A DNA stretch of 64,000 nucleotides from JBCBDX01 sp039815825 (lineage in GTDB: Bacteria; Pseudomonadota; Alphaproteobacteria; Rhizobiales; Rhizobiaceae): assembly GCA_039815825.1 (NCBI GenBank), contig JBCBYO010000009.1, positions 1 through 64,000 of the forward strand. Direction: 5' to 3'. Under the pieces are notes generated by a model. It saw only the letters and a program-made list of their open reading frames with translations, did no database searches and had not been told where the DNA came from. Shown piece after piece: positions 44,679 to 53,990 of the stretch (its first letter is position 1; each line of letters opens with the position of its first letter). Position numbers and translations under genes: made by a program.

Positions 44679-45913
44679 TACTGCTCAATCAACTCAGGAA
44701 AACCTTCTTCAGCTTTGAGAAGGTTGTGAAACCCACGCATCCCCTGACCCATTTGATTTTCGGCATAGACATAGTCGGGGAAGTCATACTCGGAGATGAA
44801 GTCGCTCAGGCGCAGGTAAACGCCCTTCCGGATCGAAACCAAGTCCATCGCGCCCGTGTCGAGATTGCGCTTCAGGGCTAACAAGAATTGTGGGTCTTGA
44901 TCGGCCGCCTGATACACCCCGCTCATCGGTGTTTGGATTGTTGAAACGCCCGCTTCCATTCCCATGCTAACAGGCTCGGCTAGTCCGGGCATATTGGCTG
45001 CCTCCGCAATGGCTTCAAGCGGGATCAAATTGGCTTGAAGTTCGCGATTGACGACCATCACAAACGGTGAGGCGTTTCCTTCTCGATCAAATACATCAAA
45101 AGACAGCACCTCGAGAGGGGTGTTCCCGTAACCAAGCTCTGCAATGGTGTTGCCCGTTACATGAGATCCATCTGTCAGGCTCGCGGTTGGTAGTGTAACC
45201 AGGGGTGTGCAGGTGTAAGCCGCCACGACAGTCTGCACGCCATCCAGATCGACAATCTCCATCGCTCGGATCGGCGCGCGGGTTTCCATTTGATCGTGAA
45301 CAGCATGGTAGATTTCGACACTGGACGTCTTCGCGGCATCGCTGAACGGAAACGGTATCTGGCTGAGAGTTGATGCGAATTCGCCAGTCGACAAGCCCGA
45401 GACGAACAACGTGCCGCTTGCGTAGTCCAAATCCGTCACGGTCAGCGTAGCAGATGGGATGTTGCGCCAAAATGTGACGCCATCTTCAGGCGCTGTGCCC
45501 AGCTCGGTGCTGGTAAACGAAAGGGAGGCCAGATCAATCGGCGTGATCGTGCCGTCAGGTGTCACCATAACCACCGCGGGCTGTGACGCGGCGCTGAGTG
45601 ATACGAAGGCAGCCTGTGTTGCAGGGTTCACGGCAAGATCGTTGAAGGTGATCTCAGCTTCGGCAACGCCCAGAGTTTCCGCAAGCGCTCTGCTAAAGCC
45701 TTCGAATGTGTAGGCCACCGAATCTGTCGCTGCTTCCTGCTCGGGCAATGTATAGGCATAAATCGTCGCTCCGGCACTATCGGCCACAAATAGCGTCGTC
45801 GGATCGGCAAACTCCAGTACGGTCGCCGACATGGGTGGTTCGGCCAATGCAGTCTGGGCCGTAGCCAATGCTATCGCACTAGCCAGATATGAGATCAGCT
45901 TCGACTTTGTCAT
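44678..45913 (-). CDS. Secreted beta-propeller-like protein of unknown function
   Basis: A 411-residue secreted protein with signal peptide (residues 1-24). The mature part shows regularly spaced beta segments with short turns (LFVADSAGATIYAYTLPE, AAFVSLSAASQPAVVMVTPDG, TLFVSGLSTGEFASTLSQI), a pattern suggestive of a beta-propeller, and a helical end. I do not recognise a family or active site. Encoded between an exported metallo-beta-lactamase-fold hydrolase gene and an Ig-like protein gene, all on the same strand. Confidence 0.7.
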   Translation of the reverse strand: MTKSKLISYLASAIALATAQTALAEPPMSATVLEFADPTTLFVADSAGATIYAYTLPEQEAATDSVAYTFEGFSRALAETLGVAEAEITFNDLAVNPATQAAFVSLSAASQPAVVMVTPDGTITPIDLASLSFTSTELGTAPEDGVTFWRNIPSATLTVTDLDYASGTLFVSGLSTGEFASTLSQIPFPFSDAAKTSSVEIYHAVHDQMETRAPIRAMEIVDLDGVQTVVAAYTCTPLVTLPTASLTDGSHVTGNTIAELGYGNTPLEVLSFDVFDREGNASPFVMVVNRELQANLIPLEAIAEAANMPGLAEPVSMGMEAGVSTIQTPMSGVYQAADQDPQFLLALKRNLDTGAMDLVSIRKGVYLRLSDFISEYDFPDYVYAENQMGQGMRGFHNLLKAEEGFPELIEQ

Positions 45914-45988
45914 TTTAAATTCCTCCAGTTTTTTGGGGCATGTTTCGGGTAAAACGCCGGCACGTCGAGAACCGTTGGCAATGGGGTA

Positions 45989-46909
45989 TCAGCCCATCAT
46001 TTGGTAGCTAACGGGAACGAAGCGGAACCCGGCATCGCGCGTCTCTACAAATCCCGCAGCTGGGAAGGGCATGTGATAGCCGATCATTGGGATCTTGTCG
46101 GTCGCTAGCATATCGAGCACGCGGCGACGGGTTGCATTGGCTTGCGCTTTGTCTGCGTCGTAAAGCATGGTCCAGTCTGGATTGGCGAAAGACCAGACGT
46201 AATGCCCCACTAGATCGGCAACGAGCAACAATTGTTGCCCACCGCTTTCAAGCCGATAGATCATGTGCCCTGCCGTATGGCCAAAGGCCGCTGTTGCGGT
46301 CACACCGGGGGCGACGGTATTGCTGTCGTTCAGGAAGCCAAAACGCTCCGCAAAAGGTCGGACTTTTGCCTCAAAAACCTCGTTATTGCCATGACCGTTT
46401 GTGTCAAACTCGATCGCGCCCGTTAGGTAATTGGCGTTTGGATAAGCCAGCGACCCGTCCTCACGGGTCATTCCACCGATATGGTCGGGATGCATGTGCG
46501 TGATAACGACATGAGTGACATCGTCCGCGTTCACGCCCGCTTCGGCGAGTGGGCCGGCGAGGCTTTCGGCACTGAGCCCTGTATCAAAGAGGATGGTGGC
46601 ATTGCCAGTGCGTACAAGCGTCGGTGTATAGTAAAACTGCAGAAGGTCCGTGCGCAGGAAATTGTCGTCACTGACCGCTTTAAACTCGTCCATGGGGACT
46701 TCGCTTGCAAAAATCTTTTTTGGATCATCGCTCGGCGCTGTCCCGGAGAGCAACGTCGTCACCTGCATGTCGCCTAGCGTGAACCCGCGTGCGCGCGCGC
46801 CTGGAGCGACAGAAGCGTGGCTCTCGGCCATGGCAGGTCGTCCCCGTGCCAACGCTGCTGGCAGCAGTGAGCCACCGATCAAAACGTGCCTTCGATTTAT
46901 TGTCGTCAT
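45989..46909 (-). CDS. Exported MBL-fold metallohydrolase
   Basis: A 306-residue metallo-beta-lactamase-fold hydrolase. The N-terminus MTTINRRHVLIGGSLLPAAL has a twin-arginine-like RR followed by a hydrophobic stretch, suggesting Tat export of the folded, metal-loaded enzyme. Zinc ligands are in THMHPDHIGG, GHTAGHM and VADLVGH, with a late His in GYHMPF. The substrate could be a lactone, a sulfate or phosphate ester, or a thioester. AAGGAG seven bases before the ATG fixes the start. Third-party homologues often act in detoxification or quorum quenching; that is not shown here. Confidence 0.82.
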   Translation of the reverse strand: MTTINRRHVLIGGSLLPAALARGRPAMAESHASVAPGARARGFTLGDMQVTTLLSGTAPSDDPKKIFASEVPMDEFKAVSDDNFLRTDLLQFYYTPTLVRTGNATILFDTGLSAESLAGPLAEAGVNADDVTHVVITHMHPDHIGGMTREDGSLAYPNANYLTGAIEFDTNGHGNNEVFEAKVRPFAERFGFLNDSNTVAPGVTATAAFGHTAGHMIYRLESGGQQLLLVADLVGHYVWSFANPDWTMLYDADKAQANATRRRVLDMLATDKIPMIGYHMPFPAAGFVETRDAGFRFVPVSYQMMG

Positions 46910-46934
46910 GGTCGTCTCCTTTCCTGCGTCATGC

Positions 46935-48029
46935 TTAGCCTTGCCCAAGCAGTTTCCGGTACTTTGAGAGGAACAGATCGCGACCTTTCATCATGCTCGT
47001 GACCCAATCGCCCAAGGTGGCGATCATTAAAAAAGAGCTGCCACGTTTGGGGCCAAGCGGCACGAGGATCGGCGCTTTGCCCCATGGCTTGTAGGGGCTT
47101 TGAGATTCGATAGATTGACCCGCCGCCACCGCCTTCAAGAGCTTTGCAAGCCAGGGAACTTGGCGCGAAATACCAACAATGGTCATCAGATCACCATTGT
47201 CAGCGGCATCTCCTGCGGCAAAAACATTGGGCAGAGAGGACGGACGCATCCATTGATCGACGATTAGTCGTTTGTCTGGTCCACGTTTGACGTCCGGGAG
47301 TGTGTCAGCAAGACCGACGTTCAGTTTGGAGCCCACCGTCGGCACGATCAGATCTGCGTTAATGGCTCGGCCAGACGAAAGCGTTACCGTCCCACCGCTG
47401 GGCGCAGTCCAGTCCGGAAGTTCGGTCGCTCGTTCGCCAAGAACAACGTCAACATTCATTGCACGTAGTTTTTTCATCAAAGAAGTGCCAAGCTTTTGAG
47501 GGAACGTAGGGAACAATTTGTCATCGCTAGAGATCAGACTGACGGATTTGGCGGGCATAGCGCTCGCGATCTCGCCAGCAAGTTCTGTCCCGACTGCACC
47601 GGCACCAATGATCGCAATCGAGGAAGCGTCGACGAGCGCTTTGTGCCAAGCAGCATTTGCGTCGCGCAATCCGGGAATGTCGCCATTCTGCGACTTGAAA
47701 GCGGGCAAATTCGCAGAGCCAGTCGCCAAAACGACATAGTCAGCGGCGACTTTGGTTCCATCAGACAAGGTGACACCGCTGCTGTCGACTTTCGTGGCTT
47801 CGCCTTTGACAATTGCTCCGGTCGACAGCGCTTTGTGATATGGGATCAAAGCCTGATCGAGGAGCCTTGGATCGACCATGGCGCGGATCATTGCTGGAGC
47901 GTGGGTAAACGCGTCGGCCCGTTCGATAAGGCTCACTTTCATGTGGCCTTCGAGCGCCTTTGCAAGTTCCACGCCGGCGTTTCCGCCACCAACGATCACG
48001 ACACGCGCAGTACTACTAGCGTCTTCCAC
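46935..48029 (-). CDS. FAD-dependent NAD(P)H dehydrogenase (type II NDH / FSP1-like)
   Basis: A 364-residue pyridine-nucleotide-disulfide-type oxidoreductase. FAD-binding VVIVGGGNAGVELAKAL is at the N-terminus, the second GxGxxG (IAIIGAGAVGTELAGEIA) binds NAD(P)H near residue 140, and VFAAGDAAD closes the flavin site. Overall it resembles AIFM2/FSP1 and small type II NADH:quinone reductases. The start is probably the GTG at 48029, with GAGG eight bases ahead, rather than the TTG at 48044. It leads a four-gene operon and is divergent from a MarR gene. Confidence 0.82.
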   Translation of the reverse strand: MEDASSTARVVIVGGGNAGVELAKALEGHMKVSLIERADAFTHAPAMIRAMVDPRLLDQALIPYHKALSTGAIVKGEATKVDSSGVTLSDGTKVAADYVVLATGSANLPAFKSQNGDIPGLRDANAAWHKALVDASSIAIIGAGAVGTELAGEIASAMPAKSVSLISSDDKLFPTFPQKLGTSLMKKLRAMNVDVVLGERATELPDWTAPSGGTVTLSSGRAINADLIVPTVGSKLNVGLADTLPDVKRGPDKRLIVDQWMRPSSLPNVFAAGDAADNGDLMTIVGISRQVPWLAKLLKAVAAGQSIESQSPYKPWGKAPILVPLGPKRGSSFLMIATLGDWVTSMMKGRDLFLSKYRKLLGQG

Positions 48030-48089
48030 AGTCCGTCCTCTCAAGACCCACTGTCGGTTTCAGTTGCCTGAAGCCTTTCCCTCAATTAA

Positions 48090-48104
48090 GTTGACAATGT
48101 CAAC
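48090..48104. promoter_or_regulatory. 15-bp palindrome, probable MarR operator
   Basis: GTTGACA-A-TGTCAAC, perfect 7-base arms around one central base, with another half-site TGTCAAC at 48125-48131. It sits over the putative ATG of the MarR gene and 60 bases from the divergent oxidoreductase start, so a bound repressor could shut both promoters. Note that TTGACA within it also looks like a -35 box. Confidence 0.6.
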
Positions 48105-48564
48105 CAATAACAGAATGCAGACAGTGTCAACGAAAATAAAGAAGAAACCTGATATCGAGGTCGGACAGCTAGTCGATCGCCTCATGAGAGCAATTCATTC
48201 AGACTTGGGCCGTAAAGCGCCCGCATTCGATCGAGAGAAAGTTGGCCCCGCTGGCGGTATGGTGCTCATGGTGCTTGCAGATAATGAGCCGATGGCCATC
48301 CATGAGCTGGTTCGGACTATTGCCAGAGACAAAGCCCAAGTAACCCGGTTATTGCAAACCCTCGGTACGAAGGGATTGGTTGAAAAATCTCAATCACCAA
48401 CCGACGGTCGGGTATGCGTTTTGCGATTGACATGCAAAGGTTGGAAGACTGTCGCCAGGTTAAGGTATGCGATTGCCGAAACAATAAGTGGCTTGCTGGA
48501 GCCGTTTAACGGGCAGGAAAGAGACAACCTCAAAATGCTGCTGAAGAAGGTTTTCGATCGTTAG
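48097..48564 (+). CDS. MarR-family transcriptional regulator
   Basis: A 155-residue regulator with the winged HTH around IHELVRTIARDKAQVTRLLQ and the wing KSQSPTDGRVCVLRLT. The open frame continues upstream inside the divergent gene's sequence, so the start is uncertain: ATG at 48097 lies in the palindrome, and ATG 48115 and GTG 48124 are in frame. No strong ribosome site is seen. It probably controls itself and the divergent four-gene operon (oxidoreductase, hydrolase, two secreted proteins). Confidence 0.8.
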   Translation: MSTNNRMQTVSTKIKKKPDIEVGQLVDRLMRAIHSDLGRKAPAFDREKVGPAGGMVLMVLADNEPMAIHELVRTIARDKAQVTRLLQTLGTKGLVEKSQSPTDGRVCVLRLTCKGWKTVARLRYAIAETISGLLEPFNGQERDNLKMLLKKVFDR

Positions 48565-48969
48565 CTCGTCGGCAAAGTCCAATCCTAACTCTATTGCAAT
48601 TTGCCGGTATCGCGGACCTCAAAAGTAGTATTTCAGCTGGCGACGTCGACGGAAGGTTTGTTCGCATCGCTGCTACTTGGCCAGTCGGCTCAACTGCTTT
48701 GCCGTGAATGACTATTTTCAGGTGCATCACTTTGCTCAATTGAATGTCCGCTTTGGGCTCGGAACGGTCGTTAGCGGAACCAGTAAACGAATGTCGGGTT
48801 TACCGACGAAGCCGCCGCGCGATTTGGGAAAACAAAAGCCCGCTAAGCCAAGCATACAGGCCCTTGGAATGAACTGGCCGTATGGCCATTTCTGATTATC
48901 TTCGTGCGGTTAACTTAACGCAGGGGCGAATCGGCGCGGCTGTCGACAGGCACTTGGTATGCTGCCAGA
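48565..48969. other. Gene-free 405-bp spacer with a repeat copy
   Basis: Between the MarR gene and the convergent response-regulator gene. It holds a dispersed-repeat copy at 48743-48777; nothing else that I can support. Confidence 0.55.
48743..48777 (+). repeat. Dispersed intergenic repeat, copy 4
   Basis: Reads AATGTCCGCTTTGGGCTCGG then AACGGTCGTTAGCGG. The core GTCCGCTTTGGGCTCGGA is identical to the copy at 54521. Confidence 0.75.
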
Positions 48970-49641
48970 TCAGTTCATCCGATAACCTACATTCCGCAGT
49001 GTTACGATCCTCTTGCCTTCTCCTCCGATCTTGCGACGGAGGCGGCCAATATAAACATCGACTACATTGGTCAGCGGGTCTGCGTTAAGGCCCCAGACTG
49101 AGTTGAGGATGCGTTCGCGCGATAGGACGCGGCCGGTATTCGTTAGAAAGAGAAGCAGAAGATCGCGTTCTTTCTTGGACAATTCGATTTCCGTGCCATC
49201 GACCGTCACCTGCAGCGAGGAGCGGTCGAAGGTGAGGCTTCCGCTTGTAAGGATGTTCTCACCGGCATCCGCCGCATAGCCTGTGGCACGACGGTGTAAG
49301 GCCTCGACGCGGGCAATCAGCTCGTCAAAGTCGAATGGTTTCGTAATGTAGTCATCTGCCCCCATTTTCAGACCGTCGACCCTCTCTTCGGGACTGTCGA
49401 GGGCGGTGAGCATGAGGATCGGTGTCTTAGACTTGCGCGCGCGCAACTTGCGGCAAACGTCCTGTCCTTGAATGCCCGGCAGCATCAGGTCCAGGAGGAT
49501 CACGTCATAGCTGTTCGATGCGGCGTGTTCGAGCGCATCTTCGCCATCCCTCGCATGATCGACGGCCCAGCCTTCTGCTGACAGACCGCGCCGGATGAAA
49601 TCGGCAACCCGGAATTCGTCTTCGACCAAAAGAATATTCAT
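48970..49641 (-). CDS. OmpR-family response regulator
   Basis: A 223-residue two-component regulator. Receiver domain residues 1-115: acidic pocket E7/D8, phospho-acceptor D51 in VILLDLMLPG, Thr in MLTALDS, Lys in ITKPFDFDEL. The winged-helix DNA-binding domain is from about residue 130, with SKKERDLLLLFL and VVDVYIGRLRRKI. It is the last gene of a five-gene row on the minus strand, 22 bases after its partner kinase. Confidence 0.92.
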   Translation of the reverse strand: MNILLVEDEFRVADFIRRGLSAEGWAVDHARDGEDALEHAASNSYDVILLDLMLPGIQGQDVCRKLRARKSKTPILMLTALDSPEERVDGLKMGADDYITKPFDFDELIARVEALHRRATGYAADAGENILTSGSLTFDRSSLQVTVDGTEIELSKKERDLLLLFLTNTGRVLSRERILNSVWGLNADPLTNVVDVYIGRLRRKIGGEGKRIVTLRNVGYRMN

Positions 49642-49663
49642 GTCATTTCACCCGAACGTCAGA

Positions 49664-51250
49664 TCATGCCGACTTGCGCGTCTTTGTTACCGAGGCGACC
49701 ACTTTCAAGCGTGGTTCTTTTTGCAGGGTGACCACAACACGTAACCCGCCATTTTCTGCGTCCTGCAACTCAACAGAGCCGCCATGCGCTTCGACGATGG
49801 ATTTCACGACCGGCAGGCCCAAACCGCTGCCTTCCGTACCTTGCCCAGAGGCATTGGATCCCCGGAAGAACCGGTCAAAGGCTTGCGATTTTTCGGCGGC
49901 GCTCAGGCCAGGTCCGTTATCTTCGACCGAAATGACGAAGCTGGTATTGCTCTGTTCCACGGCGGCGGTAATTGAGGGGCCGCCATAACGCCGTGCGTTC
50001 TGTAGCAAAGAGAGAACGGATTGGCGCAGCCGAACCTCATCTACTGGCAGCAGCACGGGTGTATCCGGTCCAGTGATCTCGACTTGGCGTGGGAACATAG
50101 CAACTGCATCGTGGATAATTTTGCGCAGGTCGGTTTCTTTGCGGTCGAGGCGCAGTTGGCCTGCCTCGAAGCGCGCAACGGTCAACATATCGTCTACGAT
50201 CTGATTGGTGTGTTTGGCACTGTCGCGAATGCGTGCAAGTGCGTCTGAGACATCATGACCGAGGTTCCCCGAGGTGCGCAGGGTCACATCCGCTTCGCCA
50301 AGAATAATCGCAAGGGGGGTGCGCAATTCGTGGCTGATATCGGCCATTAGCTGTTTGCGGTTCTCTTCACCGGTTTCCAACTTGTCGATCAGTTGCTGCA
50401 ACTCGGCCGTGCGCTTTGAAACCGCGCCTTCGAGCTGGCGCTTTTGTTCGGCCTGCGAGACCTCACGTTGTCCTAGCGAGTTGGACATATCGCCCAGAAC
50501 TGCCTCCAGTTCGCGAAACTCCTTGCTTCCGCCAAGCTGGATCGGTTCTTCATATTGGCCTTTGCGCAACTTATCGATGCTACTTTGCAGGGCGACCACG
50601 GGTCGCCTGATCTGCCCGTTGAAGGAAAGGAACCCGGCAAGAAGTACCAAGGCCGTTGATGTGAGGATGCCGTAGACCAGATTGCGGTTCCAGGCACGGA
50701 AGGCAGCGGCGTCTTCCAGAACCTCTTCGACCTCTTCCTGCTCTTCTTCCAAGGCGTTAACTATCTTTCCGTGCAGGCGCACGTCAATATCACCGTCCAG
50801 AAGGGCGGCCAGGCGCTCGATCTGAATGAAGGTGTCGATGGGGTCGCCGGACGCGTTCAACGTCGCAATAGCCGCGTTTACCGCCCTGATGTCTGCTTCC
50901 AGCTCATCAAGCAGTTCCAGTTCCTCGATTTCCTCCTCGCCGACCATCTGTATTTCGCGGGCGATGACGGCGCGGATGTCAGATAGGTTCTGGGCAATCG
51001 CAGCCTGCAGTTCCCGTTCTCCTTTCCCGCCATCCCGATCTCCGATCAAAAGGGCATCACCGTGCTGTTTGAACAGGCGGTAAATATTGGCCTCCAACTT
51101 GAGATGGAGCCCGTAGGCATCCTGTGCCAGTTGGGTGCGCGCATCCCACCAGCGGGACTTTTCGAGGCTGTAGAGCATAAGACCAGAAAGTCCGCCGATC
51201 AGGGCGATGATAACAGCGGCGTAGATGCCAAAGAGGGTCGTAGATCGCAT
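49664..51250 (-). CDS. Sensor histidine kinase with acidic coiled-coil periplasmic domain
   Basis: A 528-residue membrane kinase. Membrane helix one is about residues 5-27, helix two about 195-215. Between them is a periplasmic, mainly helical domain that is strikingly acidic, with clusters such as EEEIEELELLDELEADI and EEEQEEVEEVLEDAAA. A HAMP linker follows, then HisKA with the phospho-acceptor His in MADISHELRTPL, and the ATPase domain with NARRYGG (N box), DNGPGL (G1) and GSGLGLPVVKSI (G2). The acidic sensor could bind a divalent metal ion or a polycation; that is inference, helped by the EF-hand protein gene in the same row. Confidence 0.88.
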   Translation of the reverse strand: MRSTTLFGIYAAVIIALIGGLSGLMLYSLEKSRWWDARTQLAQDAYGLHLKLEANIYRLFKQHGDALLIGDRDGGKGERELQAAIAQNLSDIRAVIAREIQMVGEEEIEELELLDELEADIRAVNAAIATLNASGDPIDTFIQIERLAALLDGDIDVRLHGKIVNALEEEQEEVEEVLEDAAAFRAWNRNLVYGILTSTALVLLAGFLSFNGQIRRPVVALQSSIDKLRKGQYEEPIQLGGSKEFRELEAVLGDMSNSLGQREVSQAEQKRQLEGAVSKRTAELQQLIDKLETGEENRKQLMADISHELRTPLAIILGEADVTLRTSGNLGHDVSDALARIRDSAKHTNQIVDDMLTVARFEAGQLRLDRKETDLRKIIHDAVAMFPRQVEITGPDTPVLLPVDEVRLRQSVLSLLQNARRYGGPSITAAVEQSNTSFVISVEDNGPGLSAAEKSQAFDRFFRGSNASGQGTEGSGLGLPVVKSIVEAHGGSVELQDAENGGLRVVVTLQKEPRLKVVASVTKTRKSA

Positions 51251-51251
51251 G

Positions 51252-52760
51252 TCAGGAGACTCTCGAGTTTTCCAATGAGCTAGAGTGATTTACCCCTTCG
51301 GCCAGTATGATGGTCGCCGGAGACATGTCTTGCAGTATTTCGAGCAAGATGGGCTGGTCAGGCTCTGCCGCCCAACGGAGCGATGAGATAACGATGAGGT
51401 CTGCTTGGCCGAGCACTGCCCGCGCCAAGTCGAGACGCAGGGTCTGGCTTGCGGTGAGGCCCTTGCCGTTCTTGGCGATGCGCTGGTCTAAACCACGCGG
51501 CCGGTCGAGCAAATCAATTAGGCCAAAGGCGCTCAAAATCTGTGAGATTGTTTCGTCATCTGGTCGTTTGCGTGTGCTCAGCGTGGCTGAACGCCGGAGG
51601 CTGCCTTGCAGGCCGATATGTGTGTCGCCAATGAAAGCGATGTGAGGTGTGTGGCCTTCGCTAAATTGGATGTGCAGGGTCGGATCGTGATTTAATCCGG
51701 CGATGACATGTGCCAGTTGCGCAGCATTCGGGCCGGTCAGTCTGGTCACGGTCCCCGCATCAGCGTTGAGATGAGTGGTACCAGATACACTGACAGTCAC
51801 TGGTTTTTCACCGCGCCACGCATTGCGTGTCAGGGACGGTTCTTCCAGCAGTTTTTGCGCTTTCTGACGTGCAACCGACCATGCGCAATAACGATCCCAT
51901 ACGGCAGCAAGGTCTTGCAAAGGCATGGCTACAAGCGCGAGTACGGACAGACTGGCTGCGACGGTTGCCGGTGATGCAGCCCCATGGCTAGCAACCCAGA
52001 GAATTGCCAACCCGGCCACAGCAACACCTGCCTGTAGTATCGCCTGTAATCCGGCTGTCCGACCTCGCCGGGCAACGGCGTCTACGCGCAGAGCTGCCCC
52101 TTGTTCATCCAGCGACTGCAGTTCCTTACCCGTTCGGCCCATCAGGTCCAGTTCAGGCGCAATCGCAATCCGCTCAATCATCGAAATGGCAATGCCGGCG
52201 CGGCGTTTGCGCAATCGTTGGTGACGTTGTTCGAGGTGCCAGGCGAGCAGCGTCATGAATACCATCGAAAGGCCCACGGGTAACAGACCTGCAAATGCGA
52301 GGCTTGTGTCGAGCGACACGATAATGGCAACTGCGCCCGGAAGAACGATCATAGCCGTCAGAAAGTCAGGTAGACCGCGCCCAAACCAGAGCCGCGCGGC
52401 AGAGAGGTCCCCGACAAAACGCAGCGATAAGGCTCCAGTGCGACGTTGATCGTGCCGGGCTTTCGGAAGGGAGGCTATTTGCTTGTAGAGAACGCGACGC
52501 AGCGCAATCGCATAGCTTTGGCCTAGGCTTTCACCCTGCCTGCGGGACAGAAAGAGGCAGATTGCAGCAGTGGCTCCAGCCAGGCCAAGTTCGAGAATTG
52601 TGTTAAGGGCCAAGTGTTCCCGCGCATGCAGCGCGGCAAAGGCATCACGTGTAGCAAAGGCCGCAACCGCAAGCGCAATGGCCTGAACAATGCCGTAGCC
52701 TACGACAAGGACCGCGCTCAACGCGCGGTCCCGAGTTATGCTAGGTGGTAGAGATCTCAT
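51252..52760 (-). CDS. ABC exporter-like protein with degenerate ATPase domain
   Basis: A 503-residue protein laid out like a half ABC exporter: six membrane helices in residues about 15-290, including the RTGALSLRFVGDLSAARLWFG coupling segment, then a nucleotide-binding-like domain. That domain has lost its key residues: the Walker A position reads LTGPNAAQLAHVIAG with no GK[ST], the signature is LTASQ in place of LSGGQ, and the Walker B end is ADLIVISS without Asp-Glu. It is therefore probably unable to hydrolyse ATP. Start at the ATG in an ATGA overlap with the P-loop gene; two bases from the kinase gene. Confidence 0.78.
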   Translation of the reverse strand: MRSLPPSITRDRALSAVLVVGYGIVQAIALAVAAFATRDAFAALHAREHLALNTILELGLAGATAAICLFLSRRQGESLGQSYAIALRRVLYKQIASLPKARHDQRRTGALSLRFVGDLSAARLWFGRGLPDFLTAMIVLPGAVAIIVSLDTSLAFAGLLPVGLSMVFMTLLAWHLEQRHQRLRKRRAGIAISMIERIAIAPELDLMGRTGKELQSLDEQGAALRVDAVARRGRTAGLQAILQAGVAVAGLAILWVASHGAASPATVAASLSVLALVAMPLQDLAAVWDRYCAWSVARQKAQKLLEEPSLTRNAWRGEKPVTVSVSGTTHLNADAGTVTRLTGPNAAQLAHVIAGLNHDPTLHIQFSEGHTPHIAFIGDTHIGLQGSLRRSATLSTRKRPDDETISQILSAFGLIDLLDRPRGLDQRIAKNGKGLTASQTLRLDLARAVLGQADLIVISSLRWAAEPDQPILLEILQDMSPATIILAEGVNHSSSLENSRVS

Positions 52761-53821
52761 GCGGCCAGGTCCTCTGCGGCGCGGCGCATCAGCGGTGCGA
52801 CATGCACTGCAATTACTTCGGGCGACCACAGGTCCTGACGCGACAGGATGGGAAGGCCGGTGACTTCAGCTGCCTCGGCAGTTGCAAGAGGCGAGCAGCT
52901 GACCATCCCGGAGATTGCAAAGGGCATCAGGCCCATTTGATCGAGCACTGTTACTCCGCCTAAGGCGCTGAGAGCGTCGGGTGCTGCGAACAGGATACCG
53001 TCCAAACGGTCGCGAATGCTGGAAGACATGAGGATTTCCCGGGTTTCCTGCTGGAAAACACCGTCGGCAATCTCGACTACAACCACCTCGGCGCCTCGCG
53101 TGGCAGCGGTGGAAACCAGCGTCTCAAAGCCCGCCTCGATCCGCTCCAGTGGCATCCGGAAGGTCGTCGCCATACCAACATCGGTGAAATCAAGCGCTGG
53201 CGCACCGCCATCCTCGAAGCTATTGAAGTCACCAAACGCGCCGGTGCCGGTCGCTTTAACACCCGCCGCCGCATAACCCGCGCGGATCAGACCATGCGCG
53301 AGGCTGGTCGCCGCCGTTGTTTTGCCGGAGTTCATGGACGCTCCGAAGACCCCGATAACGGTAATATCACTGTTCGCAGTCATCGCTGGCAGTGCGTAGT
53401 CGGCCACATTTAAAACCTGGCCACGTGCGCCAGTCAAAAGCCCTATTGGCTTCAATTGCGTCGGGCTACGCATATTCGCATGCGATGCATCGACCCGTCC
53501 CGCAACGCCACCACCGGCCACAAGATCGATCTTGTCATCATCAACAACCGCACTGGCGAGAAACTGATCAGGCGCATAACGGTCGCCAAGGCAGAGCACG
53601 ACGAGATCGCCAGGGTAACTCTTGGACATACGGCGGTCAGCCAACTGAACATTTTTATGCTGACCGATTTCGGTGATCTCACACAACAGTAAATCGCCAG
53701 CTTTGGCTTTCGCATAGTTCGTCGATACACCACGCGCATCGTTACGGTTCACACGGCGTGTCGTGAAAGTCCACTTAGCGATGTTGCACAGGGCTGGGGT
53801 GAACGGGGTCATCTTGGTCAT
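52757..53821 (-). CDS. P-loop NTPase protein of unknown function (DUF1611-like C-domain)
   Basis: A 354-residue cytosolic protein. The first 145 residues form a beta-rich domain I do not recognise. From residue about 152 there is a P-loop domain with Walker A GASMNSGKTT (160-169), then TSLAHGLIRAGYAAAGVKATGTG and EVVVVEIADGVFQQETREIL, a pattern like DUF1611 C-domains and MobB/BioD-type NTPases. A GGAGA site eight bases ahead supports the start. It overlaps the degenerate ABC gene by four bases, so it might supply the nucleotide-dependent step that the ABC protein lacks; that is speculation. Confidence 0.68.
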   Translation of the reverse strand: MTKMTPFTPALCNIAKWTFTTRRVNRNDARGVSTNYAKAKAGDLLLCEITEIGQHKNVQLADRRMSKSYPGDLVVLCLGDRYAPDQFLASAVVDDDKIDLVAGGGVAGRVDASHANMRSPTQLKPIGLLTGARGQVLNVADYALPAMTANSDITVIGVFGASMNSGKTTAATSLAHGLIRAGYAAAGVKATGTGAFGDFNSFEDGGAPALDFTDVGMATTFRMPLERIEAGFETLVSTAATRGAEVVVVEIADGVFQQETREILMSSSIRDRLDGILFAAPDALSALGGVTVLDQMGLMPFAISGMVSCSPLATAEAAEVTGLPILSRQDLWSPEVIAVHVAPLMRRAAEDLAA

Positions 53822-53990
53822 CTGCCTATCTCCTTAGGTTGCATCGTCTGGATGCACCCTATGTGGCGGGTGAGCGTGATCGTTATCCGGCGGTGTGATG
53901 AACCCGCGCTATTAGAACAAATGAATGTTGTATGAACGCAGGAGTGATGTTTGATCGGCTCAGAAGCGGTTGAGATGTGGGCGAAGTCAC

